DNA of 64,000 nucleotides from Streptomyces griseocarneus (GCA_003674045.1 PENC01000003.1:62001-126000); one strand, 5' to 3'; shown: positions 17,968 to 27,631, counted from the first letter of the stretch. Notes: generated from the letters alone by a model not told the origin. Translations and numbers: made by a program.

Positions 17968-19558
17968 CGGCGGCCTCCCCATCCGCTCCTGGCTCTTCCG
18001 CTGGGCCTGAAGCGCCGGGTACGCCCTCCATCGCGGCGACCACGTCCCGGTCGCGCCAGCCGCGGCCGAACGCGCCGACGAGCCTGCCGTGGCACATGAC
18101 GAGCGTCCGGTCGCACACCCGCAGGTCGTCCAGCTCGTCGGAGACGACCAGGACGGCCCTGCCCTCGTCGGCGACCCGCCGGACCCTGCCGAGCAGGAAC
18201 TCCTTCGACCTGACGTCCACGCCGTCGGCCGGACGGATCGTCACCAGGACGCGCGGCCCGGCGGCCAGGGCCCGGGCGACGACCACCTTCTGCTGATTGC
18301 CGCCCGACAGGGCCGCGATGGGTGTGGCGGGACCCGGGACCTTGATGTCGAGTTCCTCGATCATGCGGTCGGCCAGGGCCCGCGCCCGCGACGGCAGGAC
18401 GGTGCCGAAGGGGCCGAGCCGCTTCCCGGCCGACAGCGTGACGTGCTCGCCCACGCCCCGGGCGGGGATCAGGCCCTGCGCGTGGCGGTCCTCGGGGACC
18501 AGCCCGATCCCGGCCGCGAGCGCGTCCGGCACACTGCCGGTACGCACCGGGTGCCCCGCCACCGCGATCCGGCCGGCCGCCGCTTTGCGCAGCCCCGCGA
18601 CGGCCTCCCCGACCCGCACGTTGCCGCTCGCCGCGGAACCCGCGAGCCCCACGGCCTCACCGGCCCGTACGGTGAACGACACGTCGCGGCACACGCCGGG
18701 CAGCGTCAGCCCCTCGACGGACAGCAGGACCGGGGCGTCGTCGTCCCGGGGCGGCGCGGGACGGGACGCACGCCCTCCCGGCGCGGAGGGCCGGTCACCG
18801 GTCATCGCCTCCACCAGGGCCCGGTGGCCGAGTCCGGACACCGGCGCGGTCACGACGCGGCGGGCGTCCCGGAGGACGGTGACGGTGTCGCACAGGTCGT
18901 AGACCTCCCGCAGGTGGTGGGAGATGTACAGGAAGGCCACCCCCTGCCCCCGGAGCGCCCGCAGCTTGGCGAAGAGGAGGTCGATGCCCCGGGCGTCGAG
19001 CCTCGCGGTCGGCTCGTCGAGGACGACGAACCGGGCGCCGGACGACAGCGCGCGGGCGATCTCCACGAACTGCCGCTGCCCGACGGTCAGATCGCGTGCC
19101 CGCAACGCCGGGTCGACATCCACGCCGTACTCGCCGAGCAGCTCCGCCGCCCGGGCGCGCAGCCGTCTCCAGCGGATGGGCCGCAGCGCGGAGGCGCTCT
19201 GGCGGTCGAGGAAGAGGTTCTCCGTGACCGTGAGTCCGGGGAGGACCGTGGAGCGCTGGTGCACGCAGGCCACGCGGGAGCGCCAGGCCCGGGTGTCACC
19301 GAAGGCGGGAGCGGCCTCGCCGCCGAACCGGACGACGCCCGCGTCGGGCCTGAGGAGACCGGTGAGGAGCCCGACGAGCGTGGACTTGCCCGCGCCGTTG
19401 CGGCCCACCAGGGCGTGCGCCTCTCCCGGCAGCACGGCGATGTCCGCGGAGCGCAGCGCGACCGTGGCGCCGAAGCGTTTGGAGACGCCGTCCGCCTCCG
19501 CGACCGGGTGCCGAGGGGCGCTGTACACGGGTACAGGTGAGGAAGACGAGGAGTGCAT
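17951..19558 (-). CDS. RbsA/MglA-type ABC ATPase with a degenerate second half
   Basis: 535 residues with two tandem nucleotide-binding domains. Domain 1 is intact: Walker A GRNGAGKST, signature LTVGQRQ, Walker B RFVVLDEPTARLD, and the H-loop ISHH. In domain 2 the signature LSGGNQQK is intact, but Walker A is replaced by GLAGSAASGN and Walker B reads VLVTIRPADGVD instead of hhhhDEPTRG. Domain 2 of this family is often weak at Walker A, but losing the Walker B DE is unusual. Hydrolysis should rest on domain 1. It is encoded between the binding protein and the permease. Confidence 0.88.
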   Translation of the reverse strand: MHSSSSSPVPVYSAPRHPVAEADGVSKRFGATVALRSADIAVLPGEAHALVGRNGAGKSTLVGLLTGLLRPDAGVVRFGGEAAPAFGDTRAWRSRVACVHQRSTVLPGLTVTENLFLDRQSASALRPIRWRRLRARAAELLGEYGVDVDPALRARDLTVGQRQFVEIARALSSGARFVVLDEPTARLDARGIDLLFAKLRALRGQGVAFLYISHHLREVYDLCDTVTVLRDARRVVTAPVSGLGHRALVEAMTGDRPSAPGGRASRPAPPRDDDAPVLLSVEGLTLPGVCRDVSFTVRAGEAVGLAGSAASGNVRVGEAVAGLRKAAAGRIAVAGHPVRTGSVPDALAAGIGLVPEDRHAQGLIPARGVGEHVTLSAGKRLGPFGTVLPSRARALADRMIEELDIKVPGPATPIAALSGGNQQKVVVARALAAGPRVLVTIRPADGVDVRSKEFLLGRVRRVADEGRAVLVVSDELDDLRVCDRTLVMCHGRLVGAFGRGWRDRDVVAAMEGVPGASGPAEEPGADGEAADGVRH

Positions 19559-19600
19559 CGAGGAGTGCCGTCCTTTCCGGACCGGTGCCGTCCGTGCCGC

Positions 19601-20647
19601 TCACTTGCCGACGCTGTTGCCCCACAGGGCCTTGTCGTCGACGTTCTCCCTGGTCACCAAGGGCGCGGGGAGCTGATCCTCCAGCCCGTTGGGGAGCTGG
19701 ACGACGGTCGAGCCGTGGTCGGTCGGGCCGGGGACGAACCGCTTCCCCGCCGCCGCGGCCCGGGCGTAGGAGAGGGCGTACTTGGCGTACAGGTCGGCGG
19801 GCTGGGAGACGGTGGCGTCGATCTGCCCCTTGCGGATGGCGTCGAGCTCCTGCGGGATGCCGTCGTTGGAGACGACGGTGATGTGGCCCGCCTCCCCGGC
19901 CGGTTCGAGCAGACCTTTCTGCCGCAGGAGCGCGAGGGTCGGCTGCAGGAAGACACCACCGGCCTGCAGATGGACGCCGCCCAGGTCGGGGTGCTGGGCC
20001 AGCAGACTCTGCAGCTTCGCGGACGCGACGTCGCCCTTCCAGTCCGTGGGCAGCGGGAAGACCTCGATGCCGGGGAACTCCTTCCGCATGCACGAGGCGA
20101 AGGCCTCCGAACGGTCGCGCCCGTTCACCGAGTCGAGGGAGCCCTGGAGCTCGGCGACCTTGCCCTTGCCGCCCAGCCTGCCGCCGAGGAACCGGCACGC
20201 CTTGACGCCGTACGCCCGGTTGTCGGCCCGTACGACCATGAACACCCGCTCCTTGTCGGGGCGGGTGTCGACGCTGACGACGGGGATGCCGTGCGCGGCG
20301 AGTTCCTTGAGGACGGAGGTGACGGCGCCCGTGTCCTGCGGGGCCATGACGACGGCCTTGGCGCCCGTGTTCCGGAACACCCGGACGTTGGCCACCAGCT
20401 TGGTGACGTCGTTCTGCGAATTGCTGATCGGCAGCAGGTTCGCGCCCTTCGCCTCCGCTTCGAGGTACGTGGCGTAGGAGTTCCAGAAGTCGGAGTCGGA
20501 ACGCGGCAGATCGACGCCGACCGGCGGATTTCCGCCGCCCTTTCCGCCTGCCCCCGTGTCACTGCCGCGATTGCAGGCCGTGGCCGAGCCCATGGCGACG
20601 AGCACTGCCGTGGCCACTGCCGCCGTACGGATTCCGCCGAGCTTCAT
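19601..20647 (-). CDS. Sugar-type substrate-binding lipoprotein of the ABC importer
   Basis: 348 residues from the ATG at 20647 with GGAGGTG nine bases upstream; the frame extended to 20842 is not coding. A short signal ends in a lipobox (SATAC), giving a lipid-anchored Cys at residue 25. The mature part is a periplasmic-binding-protein type I (LacI-like) fold with VVMAPQDTGAV, IPVVSVDT and VVSNDGIPQELDAI. It delivers a ribose-like or related ligand to the permease and ATPase encoded just downstream. The ligand is not predictable. Confidence 0.9.
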   Translation of the reverse strand: MKLGGIRTAAVATAVLVAMGSATACNRGSDTGAGGKGGGNPPVGVDLPRSDSDFWNSYATYLEAEAKGANLLPISNSQNDVTKLVANVRVFRNTGAKAVVMAPQDTGAVTSVLKELAAHGIPVVSVDTRPDKERVFMVVRADNRAYGVKACRFLGGRLGGKGKVAELQGSLDSVNGRDRSEAFASCMRKEFPGIEVFPLPTDWKGDVASAKLQSLLAQHPDLGGVHLQAGGVFLQPTLALLRQKGLLEPAGEAGHITVVSNDGIPQELDAIRKGQIDATVSQPADLYAKYALSYARAAAAGKRFVPGPTDHGSTVVQLPNGLEDQLPAPLVTRENVDDKALWGNSVGK

Positions 20648-20874
20648 CGCACAACACCTCCGTGTCGGGACCCGGGTTCGATGGTTCCGCCGAATCCGGG
20701 AACGGACGAGGCCATTTGCAGCCGAGAAGGGGGAGCCGGAGGGGCTGCTGGCGGGTCGTCCCGTGCCCGGGCGGGCTGTGACGAAAGTGATAGTTGCAGC
20801 TGAAAGGGAACCGGGTGTCGTAGGAGCGGCGTGATGCACCACGTCGTGTCCGCAGGACAGAGGAGAAAGCGATC

Positions 20875-21792
20875 TTGGTTACCACAGGAGTACGCCCCAC
20901 CCGCCGCGCGGTACTGGCCCTCGGCGCCGGGACGGCGCTGGCCGCCGCCGTACCCATGGGCGGGACGGCACACGCCGCGACGCCCCGCGACGCCGGGATC
21001 TCCGGGCGGCTGAGGGAACTGGAGCGGGAGCACTCCGCCCGGCTCGGGGTCTTCGCCCATGACACGGGCACCGGCAGGACCGTGCTCCACCGCGCGGACG
21101 AGCGGTTCCCCATGTGCTCCGTGTTCAAGACGCTCGCCGTCGCGGCCGTCCTGCGGGACCTCGACCACAATGGCGAGTTCCTGGCGAAGCGGGTCCGCTA
21201 CTCGGCGGACTACGCCAAGGCCTCGGGCTGGGACCCGGTCACGGGCAAAGAGGAGAACGTCGCGAACGGCATGACCGTCGGGGAACTGTGCGACGCCGCC
21301 ATCCGTTTCAGCGACAACGCCGCGGCGAACCTCCTGCTCCACGAGCTCCACGGCCCGGGGACCGTCACCCGCTTCTGCCGTTCGCTGGGGGACCGCACGA
21401 CCCGGCTCGACCGGTGGGAGCCCGATCTGAACTCGGCGGAGCCGTGGCGCGAGACCGACATCACCAGCCCGCGCGCCATCGGGGAGACCTACGGCGGACT
21501 CGTCCTGGGCGACGCGCTCGACCGCCGGGACCGGGCGCGGCTGACCGGCTGGCTGCGCGGCAACACCACCGGCACCGAGCGCCTCCGCAAGGGCCTGCCC
21601 GCCGACTGGACCGTGGGGGACAAGACGGGCGCCGGGTCCTACGGGACCAACAACGACGTGGGCATCGCCTGGCCCCCCGGCCGGGCGCCGATCGTGCTGG
21701 CCGTCCTGACGACCAAGCACGAGCACGACGCGAAGGGCGACGACCCGCTGGTCGCCAAGGCCGCCGAGCTGGTGGCGAAGGCCCTCAGCTGA
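20875..21792 (+). CDS. Class A beta-lactamase, Tat-exported
   Basis: 305 residues from a TTG at 20875 with AGGAG about eight bases upstream. The N-terminus has a twin-arginine signal (TRRAVLALGAG) with an AHA-A cleavage site. All class A motifs are present: S82-V-F-K85 (Ambler S70xxK73) preceded by a Cys, S146-D-N148 (SDN), E182 in EPDLN (E166) and K250-T-G (KTG). It hydrolyses beta-lactams outside the cell. It is divergent from the ABC operon and has no BlaI/BlaR-type or AmpR-type regulator beside it. Confidence 0.95.
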   Translation: MVTTGVRPTRRAVLALGAGTALAAAVPMGGTAHAATPRDAGISGRLRELEREHSARLGVFAHDTGTGRTVLHRADERFPMCSVFKTLAVAAVLRDLDHNGEFLAKRVRYSADYAKASGWDPVTGKEENVANGMTVGELCDAAIRFSDNAAANLLLHELHGPGTVTRFCRSLGDRTTRLDRWEPDLNSAEPWRETDITSPRAIGETYGGLVLGDALDRRDRARLTGWLRGNTTGTERLRKGLPADWTVGDKTGAGSYGTNNDVGIAWPPGRAPIVLAVLTTKHEHDAKGDDPLVAKAAELVAKALS

Positions 21793-22048
21793 CACCCTCC
21801 TGAAGTGCGCCGGGCCCTTCGAGGGGTCCTTCGAGGGCCTGGCACACCGAGCGGACCGCCAGTGGCAGCAGCAGCCGGGCCAGGAGGCCCGCTCCCGCCG
21901 CGTCGGCGGCGCTGCCGAGTACGGGCTCCGCGTGGAGCAGGACCCGCCGCAGCACGGGCCGGAGCGCCCCGGCGGGGATGTCGGGCAGGACGAAGGTGAC
22001 GGTGGGGCAGGCCGCGGCGGAGCACGGCCAGGTCAGCTGGATGCGCAC
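21785..22048 (-). CDS. Small protein of unknown function
   Basis: 87 residues from a GTG at 22048 with GGGAG seven bases upstream. The protein opens MRIQLTWPCSAAACPTVTF, then has a helical Leu/Ala-rich part and an acidic tail. It overlaps the end of the beta-lactamase gene by 8 bp on the opposite strand. No family is recognised. Support is a good ribosome site and plausible composition only. Confidence 0.45.
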   Translation of the reverse strand: MRIQLTWPCSAAACPTVTFVLPDIPAGALRPVLRRVLLHAEPVLGSAADAAGAGLLARLLLPLAVRSVCQALEGPLEGPGALQEGVS

Positions 22049-22293
22049 GATGGACTCCCGGGCAGGACGGACCCGGTCGCGTACGGACGCGCGCGCACGG
22101 ACACGGCATGCCTCGGGGCCCCTCGGGCGGGGCGGACAGTGCGTGGGGGGTGTGTCAGCAGGAGCGCGGACGGCGGCCGGGAGATGACGGGCGAGTGGGC
22201 GGCCCTGGAACGGGCTCCGGACTATGCCAGGGGCTCAAGCCCCTCACCTCCTCACGGCCGGGGCGCCCGTGGGCGCCGCACAACTCGTACATA

Positions 22294-22456
22294 CCGCAGA
22301 ATCCTGACGCCGCCCGCGAGTTGTCAACCGAACTCCGGGCGAACAGGAGGTGCCCGGCCAGAACGCCGTCGGCCGGCCGGTGCGAGGTGTGCGCTCCCGC
22401 CCCGCAGAAATCATGCACCCCCGCAGATTGTCAATCGAACTTTGGGGAAACAAGAA
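22294..22456 (+). repeat. Imperfect duplication with two TTGTCAA palindromes
   Basis: A block of about 55 bp occurs twice, 107-108 bp apart (about 22294-22350 and 22402-22456). Each begins CCGCAGAA and contains TTGTCAAyCGAACT followed by a GAACAGGAG-like or AAACAAGAA-like end. The copies hold palindromes GTTGTCAAC (22320-22328) and GATTGTCAATC (22426-22436). The duplication lies in the 490-bp gap before the P-type ATPase operon, so a regulatory site is likely. No ORF in the gap is convincing. Confidence 0.55.
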
Positions 22457-22538
22457 ATGGCAAAGCTAAACCCCCAAGTGCGCAAGCTGCATTGATGTTC
22501 CATCAGGTATCTGTCAGCCATCCGTGAGGGGAGACTCC

Positions 22539-23009
22539 ATGAGAGACAGCGCCGACATACCGCCTCGGCCCCCGGCCCGCCCGGCGGGACCGTCCGGATC
22601 GGCCGGGGCGTTGGAGGCGGTGAGGTCGGTGGCGGACCACGTGCCCGGCGCGGGTCTGGTCAAGGGCGCCGCCAACGGCGTTCTGGACGCGGTCGGTTCG
22701 GTGTCCCCCCAGGCCCGCCGCGCGGCGGCGTACGCGGGGATCGGCGTGCTCGGCGCCGTCGGGCTCGTCGAGTGGCCGGTGGCCGCCGCCGGCGCGGCGG
22801 TGGTGTGGCTGACCCAGCAGCGTCCCGCCCCTGCCCCCGGCGCGGACGAGGCGCCGGAGGCCACCACCGGGACCGCCGCGTCGCCCTCCGCGCAGGACAG
22901 CAGGACGCGAGGCGGCAAGGCGCAGGGTGGCAGGACCGGAGCCAAGAGGGCACGGGGAGCGAAGGACCGCACGGCCGAGGCACCGCCGCCGGACGACTCC
23001 GCCGGCTGA
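22539..23009 (+). CDS. Small membrane-associated partner of the P-type ATPase
   Basis: 156 residues from the ATG at 22539 with GGGGAG upstream. The protein has a Pro/Gly-rich start, a helical segment (ALEAVRSVADHVPGAGLVKG), one or two hydrophobic stretches (about residues 64-92) and a long disordered Lys/Arg-rich C-terminal tail. It directly precedes the giant P-type ATPase gene and is probably co-transcribed. The function is unknown; the layout suggests an ATPase accessory subunit. Confidence 0.65.
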   Translation: MRDSADIPPRPPARPAGPSGSAGALEAVRSVADHVPGAGLVKGAANGVLDAVGSVSPQARRAAAYAGIGVLGAVGLVEWPVAAAGAAVVWLTQQRPAPAPGADEAPEATTGTAASPSAQDSRTRGGKAQGGRTGAKRARGAKDRTAEAPPPDDSAG

Positions 23010-23150
23010 CCCCGTACGGACCGGCCCCGTACGGACCTCGCACGGACCGGCCCCCGTACGGCAGGAGCCAACGGCAGCCCGGCCGTCTCGGGCACAGACC
23101 CCTCCGTGCCGCGATCACGCGTGCCGCGGACCTCCCGTGAAAGTAGGACA

Positions 23151-26100
23151 GTGGTTCTGCGTCTGCTGACCGGCCTGCCCGCGGCCGGCCTGGGCCTCGC
23201 GCTCGCCCTCCCCGTCCGGACCGCCCGCCTCCTGAGCCCGCCGGCCGGTGCCGCCCTGCGCGGCACGGCCGGTCTCGCCGCCACCGGCGTACGGGCCGCC
23301 GCGGGCGAGGCCACCGGAGCGGCCCGCACGGCAGTCCGTATGACCCGGGCCGCCGGGAACGCGCTCGTCCCCGTGGACCGTACGCGGCCCGGCACGCTCC
23401 GGGACGGACCCGGCGGCCGGCGCACGGCCGACGACGACATCCGCGCCCTGGCCTTCGTCCTCGCCTGTGACACCGCGGGTGTCGTCACCGCCGTCGCGGC
23501 GCGGGCGATGCGGGTGCGGAAGTCGCCCCGGCCGGTCACCGCGGCGGTCTCCCTGCTGCGCGAGGACTCCCGGGTACGCGGCGCCCTGCGCCGCAGGCTC
23601 GGCACGCGGGGCACCGACCTCCTGCTCGCCGCGGTCAACGCCGCCACGCACGGCCTGGGGCAGTCCCCGACCGCTCTCGTGCTCGACGGGGCGCTGCGCA
23701 CGGGCCAGTTGTGGGAGGCGCTCGCGCGGGCCGCCGCGTACGACGAGGCGCTGGACGTCCTGGGCGCGCCGGGCCGGAGGACCCTGTCCTGCGCGGGCCC
23801 GGCCCGGCCGCCGCTCCGGCGGAGCCCGGGGGAGGAGTACGGCGACGCGGCGGTCACCGGCAGCCTGGTGGGCGCGGCGGCCTCCCTGCTGTTCACCCGC
23901 GGTCTCGCGGGCGCCGCCGAAGCCGTCCTGGCCGGTTCGCCGAAGGCGGCCCGCTACGGACCCGCCGCGTTCACCGCCACCCTGGGCGGCGCGCTCGCCC
24001 GGGAGGGTGTGCTCGTCCGGAACACCGAGCGGCTGCGGCAACTGGAGCTCGTCGACACGGTGGTGCTGCACCCCGGTGCCCTGCGCGGCCGCCGTCGCAC
24101 CGTCCTCGACGTACGCCCGGCCGTGGCCTCCTGGGACCACGACCGGCTGTGGCAGGCGGCCGCGGCCGCGCTGTGCGGCGACGGGGCGGCCCATGGCGGT
24201 ACGCCCGTCCTCGCGGCCGTCCCCGACGACCCCGGCCGGATGCGTGCCTCGCTCGACGGCCAGGACATCGGCACCGTACTGACCGGCTGGGAACTGGACC
24301 CGCTCGCCGAGGCGGTGCTGGACGCCGCCCGCCGGGGCGGCCTGGACGTCGTCGTGGTGGACGACCCCTCCCTCGGCGACTTCGCCGCGCTCGCCGACAC
24401 CGTCGCCGACCCCGCGCGCCCGCTCGCCGACGTGGTGCGGGCGCTCCGGGACGACGGCAGGACGGTGCTCGCCCTCGCCCGGATCCCCGAGGACGGCGAC
24501 GGGGGCGAGCTCCTCGCGGGGCTCCTCGCCGCCGACCTCGCGGTGGCCGTCACCGAGGACGGCGACGCCGTGGTGCCGGGCGCCGACGTCCTCCTGCCGG
24601 GCGGCCTGGAGGGCGCCTGGCGGCTGCTGGCGGCGGCGCCCGCCGCGCGGGACGTCGGCCGCCGCTCCACCGTGCTCGCCCAGTCCGGAGCCGCGCTGTC
24701 CGGACTGCTGGTCGTCACCGGGGACTCCCGGGCCCGGCGGCTGCTCCTGCCGGTCGGCATCCGGCTCGGTCCCGTCAACGCCGCTGCCGCCGCGGCCCTG
24801 TTCGCCGGGCACCGGGCCGCCCGCGCCGCGGCGGGCCGCGAGACGCCTCGGCCCGGCCCCCGCGTCCCCTGGCACGCCCTGCGGCCCGAGGAGGCGCTGT
24901 CCCGGCTGGCCGGTACGCCCCGCCCCGCGCCCTCCTCGCCGGCCGCGCTGCGCGGCGGAGTCCGTACGGTCGCGAACCTGCCGGTCTTCGGCCCCGCCCG
25001 CCTGACCACCCGTCTGGCCAAGGCCGTACGCGCCGAACTCGACGACCCCCTCACGCCCGTGCTCGCCGTCGGCGCCGCCGCCTCCGCGGTCCTCGGCTCG
25101 ACCGTGGACGCGCTGCTCGTCACCGGGGCGCTCGGGATGAACGCCCTGGTCGGCGGCGTGCAGCGACTGCGTGCCGAACGCGCCCTGGCCGCGCTCGCCG
25201 TGGGCCAGCGGCAGCGGGCCCGGCGCGTCACCGACGCCCGCACCGGGGCGACGGCGACCGTGGACGCCGCCCGCCTGCTGCCGGGCGAGGTCGTCGAACT
25301 GACCACGGGCGACGTGGTGCCCGCCGACGCGCGGCTGCTGGCGGTGGCCGACCTCGAAGTGGACGAGTCCGCGCTGACCGGCGAGTCGCTGCCGACCCGC
25401 AAGCAACTGGCCGCCACGCCCCGCGCGGCCGTGGCGGACCGCAGCTGCATGGTGTTCGAGGGCACGACCGTGGTCGCGGGCCGCGGCCGGGCCCTCGTCG
25501 TCGGCACGGGTGACCAGACGCAGGCCGGCCGGGCGGCGGCCCTGGCCGCGCGGGCCCCGGCCCCGGCGGGCGTGCAGGCACGGCTCCAGGAGCTGACCCG
25601 GCGCGTGCTGCCGCTGACCCTCACGGGCGGCGCCGCGGTGACCGGCCTGTCCCTGCTGCGGGGCAGGCCGGTGCGCGAGGCCGTCGGCGGCGGGGTGGCC
25701 GTCGCGGTGGCGGCCGTCCCCGAAGGGCTCCCGCTGGTGGCGACGGTCGCGCAGATGGCCGCCGCCCGCAGGCTCAGCCGGCGCGGCGTGCTCGTCCGCA
25801 GCCCGCGCACCCTGGAGGCCCTGGGCCGCGTCGACACGATCTGCTTCGACAAGACCGGCACCCTGACCGAGAACCGCCTGCGCGTCGTGCGCGCCGTCAC
25901 CGCGAAGGGCCTCACGTGCCCCGCCGACGATCCCGAGGCCGCCGAGGTGCTCCGCGCGGCGGCACGGGCCTGTCCGTGCGTCACCGACGAGGAAGGCGGC
26001 CACGCCCACGCCACGGACGAGGCGGTGCTCGCGGCCGCCCCGGACGACCCGGACTGGACCCAGGACGAGGGCCAGCCGTTCGAGGCCAGCCGCGGTCACG

Positions 26101-27437
26101 CCGCCGCCGTGGGCCGGACGGCCGACGGCACGCGCCTGCTGGTCGTCAAGGGCGCGCCGGAGGTCGTGCTGCCGCGCTGCCGCGACATCCCCGCCGACGC
26201 GGAGGAGAGGGCACAGACGCTGGCCTGCGAGGGCCTGCGGCTGCTCGCCGTGGCGGGCCGCCGGCTGCGGGCGGACGAGACGTCCGACGTCCTTGAACAG
26301 CCGCTCGGGGAGCTGGAGTTCACCGGCTTCGTGGCCCTCGCCGACACCCCGCGCGCCAGTTCCGCGCCGCTCGTCGCCGGGCTGCGGCGGGCCGGGCTGC
26401 GTCCGGTCGTCCTCACGGGCGACCACCCGCAGACCGCCCGCGCGGTCGCGGTGGCCCTGGGCTGGCCCGAGGACGTGCGCGTGGTCACCGGCGAGCGGCT
26501 GGCCGGGCTCGACCGGGCGGGACGCGTCGCGCTGCTGCGCGACTGCGGCGTCGTGGCCCGTGTCGCCCCCGAGCAGAAGCTCCAGGTCGTCGAGGCGCTC
26601 CAGCAGGCCGGGCGGGTGGTCGCCATGGTCGGGGACGGCGCGAACGACGCCGCCGCCATCCGCGCCGCCGACGTGGGCGTCGGTATCGCGGCACGCGGGT
26701 CCGCCGCCGCCCGCAACGCGGCCGACCTGGTCCTGACCGGGGACGAGCTGTCCGCGCTCGTCGACGCCGTCGCCGAGGGGCGTGCCCTGTGGCGCAGCGT
26801 GGCCGACGCGATCAGCATCCTCATCGGCGGCAACTTCGGCGAGGTCGGCTTCACGGTGCTCGGCACGCTGCTCGACGGGGCCTCCCCGTTCTCCACCCGT
26901 CAGTTGCTGCTGGTCAACCTGCTGACCGACATGTTCCCGGCGATGGCCGTGGCCGTCACCCCGCAGGACGGGGAACAGGGCCCGCAGGGGTGCCCCTCCG
27001 GAGACACTCCCGTGGGCATCGCGGCGCTCGGGGCCCCGCTGACCCGCCAGATCCGGCAGCGCGGACTGGTCACCGGGTTCGGGGCGGCTACCGCCTGGCT
27101 GTTCGGCCGCCTCACCCCCGGCACGGCTCGGCGCACCAGCACGATGGCCCTGTGCGGCGTCGTCGGCGCCCAGTTGACCCAGACGATGCTCGGGCGGCAG
27201 CGCAGCCCCCTCGTCCTGGCGACCGCGTTCGGCTCGGCCCTCGTCCTCGCGGGCATCGTCCAGACGCCCGTGGTCAGCCACTTCTTCGGGTGCACGCCGC
27301 TCGGGCCGGTGGCCTGGACGGGCGTGGGCGCCGCCGTCGCCGTCGCGGCGTTCTCCCCCTGGGCGCTGCCGCCCGCCGAACGGCTGCTGGCGACCTTGGG
27401 GGAGAGGCTGCGGCCGGTGGTGCGGGTGACGCGCTGA
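23151..27437 (+). CDS. Giant cation-translocating P-type ATPase (CtpI/CtpH-like)
   Basis: About 1,428 residues if the GTG at 23151 is used; a GTG at 23106 would add 15, and neither has a strong ribosome site. The first 630 or so residues are an extra Ala-rich region not found in ordinary P-type ATPases. The C-terminal part is a complete pump: TGES in the actuator domain, PEGLP in TM4, CFDKTGTLTEN with phosphorylated Asp about residue 900, KGAPE in the N domain, TGDHP and GDGANDAAAI in the P domain, then six C-terminal TM helices. PEGLP points to the Ca/Mg-type (P2) branch rather than heavy-metal pumps. The long N-terminus resembles mycobacterial CtpI. The ion is uncertain. Confidence 0.88.
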   Translation: MVLRLLTGLPAAGLGLALALPVRTARLLSPPAGAALRGTAGLAATGVRAAAGEATGAARTAVRMTRAAGNALVPVDRTRPGTLRDGPGGRRTADDDIRALAFVLACDTAGVVTAVAARAMRVRKSPRPVTAAVSLLREDSRVRGALRRRLGTRGTDLLLAAVNAATHGLGQSPTALVLDGALRTGQLWEALARAAAYDEALDVLGAPGRRTLSCAGPARPPLRRSPGEEYGDAAVTGSLVGAAASLLFTRGLAGAAEAVLAGSPKAARYGPAAFTATLGGALAREGVLVRNTERLRQLELVDTVVLHPGALRGRRRTVLDVRPAVASWDHDRLWQAAAAALCGDGAAHGGTPVLAAVPDDPGRMRASLDGQDIGTVLTGWELDPLAEAVLDAARRGGLDVVVVDDPSLGDFAALADTVADPARPLADVVRALRDDGRTVLALARIPEDGDGGELLAGLLAADLAVAVTEDGDAVVPGADVLLPGGLEGAWRLLAAAPAARDVGRRSTVLAQSGAALSGLLVVTGDSRARRLLLPVGIRLGPVNAAAAAALFAGHRAARAAAGRETPRPGPRVPWHALRPEEALSRLAGTPRPAPSSPAALRGGVRTVANLPVFGPARLTTRLAKAVRAELDDPLTPVLAVGAAASAVLGSTVDALLVTGALGMNALVGGVQRLRAERALAALAVGQRQRARRVTDARTGATATVDAARLLPGEVVELTTGDVVPADARLLAVADLEVDESALTGESLPTRKQLAATPRAAVADRSCMVFEGTTVVAGRGRALVVGTGDQTQAGRAAALAARAPAPAGVQARLQELTRRVLPLTLTGGAAVTGLSLLRGRPVREAVGGGVAVAVAAVPEGLPLVATVAQMAAARRLSRRGVLVRSPRTLEALGRVDTICFDKTGTLTENRLRVVRAVTAKGLTCPADDPEAAEVLRAAARACPCVTDEEGGHAHATDEAVLAAAPDDPDWTQDEGQPFEASRGHAAAVGRTADGTRLLVVKGAPEVVLPRCRDIPADAEERAQTLACEGLRLLAVAGRRLRADETSDVLEQPLGELEFTGFVALADTPRASSAPLVAGLRRAGLRPVVLTGDHPQTARAVAVALGWPEDVRVVTGERLAGLDRAGRVALLRDCGVVARVAPEQKLQVVEALQQAGRVVAMVGDGANDAAAIRAADVGVGIAARGSAAARNAADLVLTGDELSALVDAVAEGRALWRSVADAISILIGGNFGEVGFTVLGTLLDGASPFSTRQLLLVNLLTDMFPAMAVAVTPQDGEQGPQGCPSGDTPVGIAALGAPLTRQIRQRGLVTGFGAATAWLFGRLTPGTARRTSTMALCGVVGAQLTQTMLGRQRSPLVLATAFGSALVLAGIVQTPVVSHFFGCTPLGPVAWTGVGAAVAVAAFSPWALPPAERLLATLGERLRPVVRVTR

Positions 27438-27476
27438 CGCGGGCGGGGCCGCCCGGCACGTCAAGGTCACATCAAG

Positions 27477-27510
27477 TACTTGCGTCCATACGCAAGTAGC
27501 GGGCTATGAT
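27477..27510 (+). promoter_or_regulatory. Palindromic operator overlapping a promoter
   Basis: TACTTGCGT and ACGCAAGTA form a perfect 9-bp inverted repeat with a 4-nt spacer (27477-27498). A good -10 hexamer, TATGAT, follows at 27505-27510, with the TTGCGT of the left arm near the -35 position. The core TTGC-N8-GCAA resembles metal-responsive operators: it is one base shorter than the Streptomyces Nur box TTGC-N9-GCAA, and ArsR/SmtB-type sites are another option. It should drive the leader ORF and the MgtC-like gene. Confidence 0.6.
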
Positions 27511-27631
27511 TCCGGAGGCGTCGGCGCTCCGGCGAGGGCCGACGGTTCCGACACTCAGGCGAGCGAAGACGCCCCGTCCGCGACGGCCGGGGCCGACGCC
27601 CGCTCGCCACGACCGGAAGGAGGCGGGAGAC

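Noticed and set aside
23115..27470. 1,451-residue leftward open frame
   Set aside because: Complete antisense of the P-type ATPase, with shadow-like Gly/Arg/His-rich composition and no domain.
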